A stretch of DNA of 64,000 bases from Nectonema munidae (Eukaryota > Nematomorpha > Nectonematoida > Nectonematidae), in contig JAUIRK010000721.1 of assembly GCA_030549495.1 (NCBI GenBank), positions 124,001 to 188,000 of the forward strand, in the 5' to 3' direction. Of the stretch, positions 60,244 through 64,000 are shown one piece after another. Position numbers and translations under genes: made by a program. How positions within the stretch are numbered: the stretch's first letter is position 1; each line of letters opens with the position of its first letter. The notes beneath the pieces are model-generated. The model ran no database searches and had not been told where the DNA came from. It saw only the letters and a list, made by a program, of their open reading frames with translations.

Positions 60244-60940
60244 TTAGGGATGTATCTAATTTGAAATTTTTTGTATCCGCGGAAGCGGATATCAAATTTG
60301 ACATCCTAGCGGGTGTGAATGTGAGAATTAATTTTTTAGAGGATGCGGATACCATAATTGCTATTCTAAGCAAATGTAAGTTTTATACTTTTTAAAAATT
60401 TAGGGAGATGTCAATGTATATGTGTTATCATAAAGACGTACTTATCATAAAATTTTTGGATAAAGTGAAAATTTAAAAATTCCAAAAAAACTTTACGGCA
60501 TATAGCAGGGATTCTTAACCGGTGGGCCCCCCCCCCCCTAGGGGGAGGTGGAGCGACCAAATTACTAGAGGGGGCACAGACCAGTTAGTAAGGAATGAAA
60601 ATGTTTAAAAAGGGAGGAACTATAGTTTTTTGGAAGAATGAATATATTAACATTTAAAGCACAATAAAAATATTTGATGCTCAGTATCGATGAGATCAAA
60701 TTTATTCTTTGATAATTATATAGGAGTATGATTTTAATTGGTAAATGGGGCGTACAAAAATAAAAAAAAGTCTAAAGTTGGGAAAAAAAGGTTGAGAAAC
60801 ACTGGTATATAGAAATAAGAAAAATGTTTCAAAATTTCGGCTAAGGATGTAACTTAAATGATCCACGGATGAGGATGTTAAGAGGACGTAAAAAATTTTT
60901 GCGGATATCCAACACATCTTCGTTACATATGAAATTTGAA
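60244..60940 (+). mobile_element. GCGGAT-rich MITE-like repeat, copy A, interrupted
   Basis: It begins AGGGATGTATCTAATTTG, then TATCCGCGGAAGCGGATATC and TTTGACATCCTAGCGGGTG. The same order (GATGTATCGCATGTG, CATCCGTGGATGCGGATGTG, TTTGACATCCTAGCAGATG) occurs at 63268. The right part near 60840-60940 has CCACGGATGAGGATG and GCGGATATCCAACACATC, roughly an inverted version of the left end. A hAT MITE is inserted in the middle. No coding potential. Confidence 0.6.
60506..60804 (+). mobile_element. hAT MITE, 299 bp, with 8 bp TSD
   Basis: The left end CAGGGATTCTTAACCGGTGG and the right end GGTTGAGAAACACTG form an inverted repeat (CAG-G/T-G-A/T-TTCT-T/C-AACC), the common hAT end type. The flanks GCATATAG (60498-60505) and GTATATAG (60805-60812) match in seven of eight bases. 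A C run followed by a GGGGGAGG block sits just inside the left end. It interrupts the GCGGAT-rich repeat and is therefore younger than it. Confidence 0.88.
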
Positions 60941-61030
60941 TAGACACATACATGTGTAATGTATGATCATTCTTATTTTTCAATGATATCGATTTGTGAT
61001 TAATTTTACCTATTTGATCCCAATCTCATT

Positions 61031-61168
61031 TTAACCGGTTATCGACCACAGTCGACATATGTCGGCTTTACAAAAATATGTATCGTCTGCTTTTATAAAT
61101 GCTTTTTAATGCAAATCTTCTGCTTTACATTAGATATCGTCTGCTTATTCTGGCCGATAACGGGTTAA
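61031..61168 (+). mobile_element. TTAA-flanked MITE (piggyBac-type), 138 bp
   Basis: The left end is TTAACCGGTTATCGACCACA, and the right end, reverse-complemented, is TTAACCCGTTATCGGCCAGA; 18 of the first 19 or so positions agree apart from two or three changes. TTAA at both sides is the expected piggyBac-type target duplication. The inner right side reads GATATCGTCTGCTTATTCTG, shared with the ends at 63.6 kb and 63.96 kb. The terminal repeats differ from both piggyBac elements in this window, so its mobilising transposase is not here. Confidence 0.85.
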
Positions 61169-61466
61169 ATGACTTGGATCCTTTTTTGATCTTACCCATT
61201 TTTTACAAGAAAAAGCAGACGACAATTCAAAAGACCCGCAACAAATTCACTCCAGATGTAGACAATTGGATAATGGGTTAAGGTAGTTTTCAGAAAATTT
61301 TAATAATATGCTTTTGGGGGAATGAAATTTGGTAAACTAATCGTACAAGACTAAAATATTAATTGCCCACACTAAAATTGAAATATGTAGAGAATTTTAG
61401 TTTTCTTCATTGGCGTTCAAAACAATTATATCAAATGCTCTTCTTTTCAAGGTCGAAATTTTTTCA

Positions 61467-61990
61467 TCATCTCTTCCAACTCCTTGGTAAAAGTATAACA
61501 TCTAAGATATTGACAGAATTATATATGAAGAATATATTCGCCTTAACTTTGAAATTATAGCCTTGAAAATTGTTGAGTTGTTGAATTTTATCATCGAAAA
61601 AAGATATACTAGTCTCATTTTGACTGATGAAATTTTCTAATCTAGACATTCTGTTATTCTTCTCTTTAGTCATTTTTTGAATGACAACAATATCTTAGCT
61701 AAGTTTTTATCTGATATTAATTTGAATTAAAATCACTTCCCGTCTCTCATTTATGTTTGGAGAGTGGAGGCAACATTTTCTCATAAAATATTTGTATCTT
61801 TATCAACATTTAAAATCATTCTTATCATCCGAAGAATGTCTGCGAGAATGAATAACGTGTTTTAATTTTCTTGTCTAGTTATCTGCTAATCTTAAATTTT
61901 CTTTGCAAGTGGATATCTCTTTACTAATTTTTTTATTTTTAAGGTCTAATGATGTAACATTTTTCTTTAAAAAAATATACTATCTTAAAT
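61467..61990 (-). pseudogene. degenerate coding-like stretch, possibly coiled coil
   Basis: The minus frame 61467-61673 reads MTKEKNNRMSRLENFISQ then NETSISFFDDKIQQLNNF. An upstream piece near 61870-61960 reads NVTSLDLKNKKISKEIST and CKENLRLADN, with stops between. The heptad-like Leu/Ile spacing suggests a coiled coil, as in some LINE ORF1 proteins, but no domain is certain. It may be a chance AT-rich frame. Confidence 0.25.
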
Positions 61991-63260
61991 AATTCATGTA
62001 GTTTGATAAAGTCTGATAGTATCAAATGTGTCTTTATTGCATAACCACAGTTTAATGGTATTAATAAAATAAGGTGTCTTTACTAATCATGTTAAATTTG
62101 CCGTGTTTTTTAAGAAAAAGTTGACCTATCGACCTTTTTTGATTAGTTAATTTATAATTGCTAAGTTAATTGAGTTAATTCATTTCTTAAAAATTATTAT
62201 ATTTTAGTAGAAAGGGAATCGTCAAAATCTTTTCCAACTGAGGTTTCCAAGTCTTGGTTATAATTTATATAGGTGTCTATAATTTCCAACTTTCACAATT
62301 TACAAAGAGGATAACCTCAAATTTTACTGTACGTCTCGATTTTACAAATGCGCTATCATTAAAGTTTTTGAATGTATATGAATAATAAATCAAGTATTGA
62401 TTAAAATCTCGTTGAAAATGTTGATAATAATAATAGAATAAAGCGTATTGAGTCTTTCCATTGGGACATGGAAATTAATAATTCTTCTTTCTTTTGACCC
62501 ATTTCATTCTAGAAAACGAAGACATTAAGTACACTTAAGCCCTCCCTAATCCTCACATCATTACTCTGCATCCTTCATACAAATAAATTTTTTTATTTTT
62601 AAATTTTTTCCTTCCCTTTTTTTACCTTTGGGGATACGAGAAAGATAAAAAGATTAATTTTATCTTAACACGATTCAGTGACTTTCACTAGTCTTGCGTC
62701 TGTCCTCTTCAATTGGAATACATTTCTTTTCTTCTTTTAACACTGAGAAGATTTTTGAATAGTTTAATTGAGGATTAAACATTTTTGGTGAAATATTTAT
62801 ATTATATTGGTTATTTCCGTGATATTATGGTATTATAATGCGGGGCAGATGCAGAGATTGGTTATTAAATTACAGGTTGTCTATGACTAATCCAGTATTG
62901 TTGGCACTTGGAAAAAAAAGAATGAAGTTTATTTGCTAAAAACACGAAATTATATCTTAGCATAAAGATATAAATTTATTCATAATAGGATAAACTATAA
63001 AATCATCATATACTATAGTTCATCTATAGCAATTAGCATCTAAACATTTTAGACTGTTCTTGATTGGCCTTTTTAACAGATTATCCATGCATCAAGTTAA
63101 TACACTAAACTTGCAAACTAATCACCATATCCTAAATTATAAACTTTTTATCTGATCATAATGATGAAATAGTTTGTTCCAGCAAAAATACCTGCATTTT
63201 TTAATTTTTTTTATACATTTTATTTTCTTCTCATTACTTGTGTCTTTTATTTATTAATTA
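61991..63260. other. AT-rich stretch without a recognisable gene
   Basis: No coding-like frame or repeat structure was recognised in this interval. Confidence 0.4.
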
Positions 63261-63267
63261 ATTTATA

Positions 63268-63626
63268 GAGATGTATCGCATGTGAATTTTTTTACATCCG
63301 TGGATGCGGATGTGGGTATTAGATTTGACATCCTAGCAGATGCGAATATCCAAAATAAATTTTTATGCGGATGCGGATAAAAATATTTTTAAAACATTGT
63401 TTTATATTTTACAGTATCTTACTATTTTAATCCCTTTTCAAAAAGAAAGTTTTTTATTTTTTGTTTCAAAATTGGAGAACAATTTACTTTTGAATCTCGG
63501 ATCGAGAAAAGTAACTATAATTTAAAAATTAGAAAAGTAGCTATAATGTAAAGATTTTAAATTTCGAATGCGGATGTTAACATGGAAAAAAATATCGTCT
63601 GATTTTTCTGGTCACGATAGGGTTAA
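63268..63626 (+). mobile_element. GCGGAT-rich repeat copy B, ending in a TTAA MITE end
   Basis: GAGATGTATCGCATGTGAAT, CATCCGTGGATGCGGATGTG and GACATCCTAGCAGATGCG repeat the order seen at 60244. GCGGATGCGGAT follows at about 63366, and GAATGCGGATGTT at about 63570. Immediately after, 63592-63626 reads ATCGTCTGATTTTTCTGGTC then ACGATAGGGTTAA, which is the right end of the TTAA MITE family (compare 61168). Its left end is not visible, so this part is probably a truncated MITE abutting or inserted in the repeat. Confidence 0.55.
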
Positions 63627-63874
63627 TCTTATTTTTGAAAAAATACCTAAAGACAAGATTTAATTTTTATTTAACTTGTCAGCCATGAGTAGAGGATATG
63701 TTTACTTTTCCTGATAAAATTTAGGCCCACTTGGAAGATTAGTTTTGATATAGTTAAAAAAATTCTATGAATAAAAAATGAATCGGAAAGTTATTGAATT
63801 AAATTAACTTTATATTAAATTTTAACTAAATTAACTTTTACAGTGTTTTAAATTGTTAAAATTTTTAGGGCTCA

Positions 63875-63983
63875 TTAACCCATTTGATCAGAGCTTCCTT
63901 TTTAAATGATATGATTATTTGATTTTAAGCTACTTTTTAAAAAAAATTAATTTGTCTGCTTTTTCTGGGGTCAAATGAGTTGA
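63875..63983 (+). mobile_element. TTAA-type MITE, 109 bp, divergent copy
   Basis: The left end is TTAACCCATTTGATCAGAGC, and the right end, reverse-complemented, is TCAACTCATTTGACCCCAGA; the outer CCCATTTGA/CTCATTTGA match. The right inner sequence TTTGTCTGCTTTTTCTGG matches the inner right side of the MITE at 61031. The right TTAA has become TTGA. It is a relative of the 61 kb and 63.6 kb ends, with changed outermost bases. Confidence 0.7.
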
Positions 63984-64000
63984 TGATTTATTCAATGATC

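Overview
The window is AT-rich eukaryotic DNA (roughly 70% A+T by eye) with intron-bearing host coding sequence, no bacterial-style gene packing, and a dense load of DNA transposons. The mixture (several piggyBac copies, many hAT-type elements, a MULE, a pogo/Tigger piece, an RNase H-bearing LINE, tRNA-like SINE units and TTAA-flanked MITEs) fits an arthropod. A copepod such as a caligid sea louse is my best guess, from composition and repeat style only. I saw no convincing rRNA, functional tRNA or CRISPR array, and no LTR or capsid-bearing element.

Layout. 1-1100: piggyBac relic. 2.4-3.0 kb and 10.8-11.3 kb: two same-strand copies of an unidentified repeat. 10.4-10.8 kb: Tigger/pogo relic. 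11.6-16.2 kb: hAT graveyard, with a BED-finger hAT (minus strand) split by a 2.6 kb insertion that itself contains a 639 bp hAT derivative, followed by another hAT relic (plus strand). 17.3-18.4 kb: hAT-like MITE interrupted at its right end by a 357 bp retroposon with a 10 bp target duplication.

23.1-36.7 kb: the main host locus. Six plus-strand exons can be chained with canonical GT/AG sites and agreeing reading phase at all five junctions. They encode at least 355 residues of a Ser/Thr/Gln-rich, probably largely disordered protein that I do not recognise. Its introns hold a 965 bp inverted-repeat element with iterated ends, a SINE dimer, a MULE derivative, a CR1-like RT fragment and a piggyBac relic carrying its own hAT MITE.

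36.9-43.7 kb: minus-strand LINE (ORF1 with zinc knuckles; ORF2 with endonuclease, reverse transcriptase and RNase H) whose ORF1 is split by a nearly intact 2,065 bp piggyBac flanked by TTAA. 45.8-46.3 kb: hAT deletion derivative with 8 bp target duplications. 50.8-52.8 kb: another piggyBac with an almost complete transposase and a 127 bp internal tandem duplication. 57.7-64 kb: hAT-like MITEs, a GCGGAT-rich repeat family and a TTAA MITE family, partly nested. The remaining AT-rich stretches hold nothing I can call with confidence. Most long reading frames in this window belong to transposons or are chance frames.
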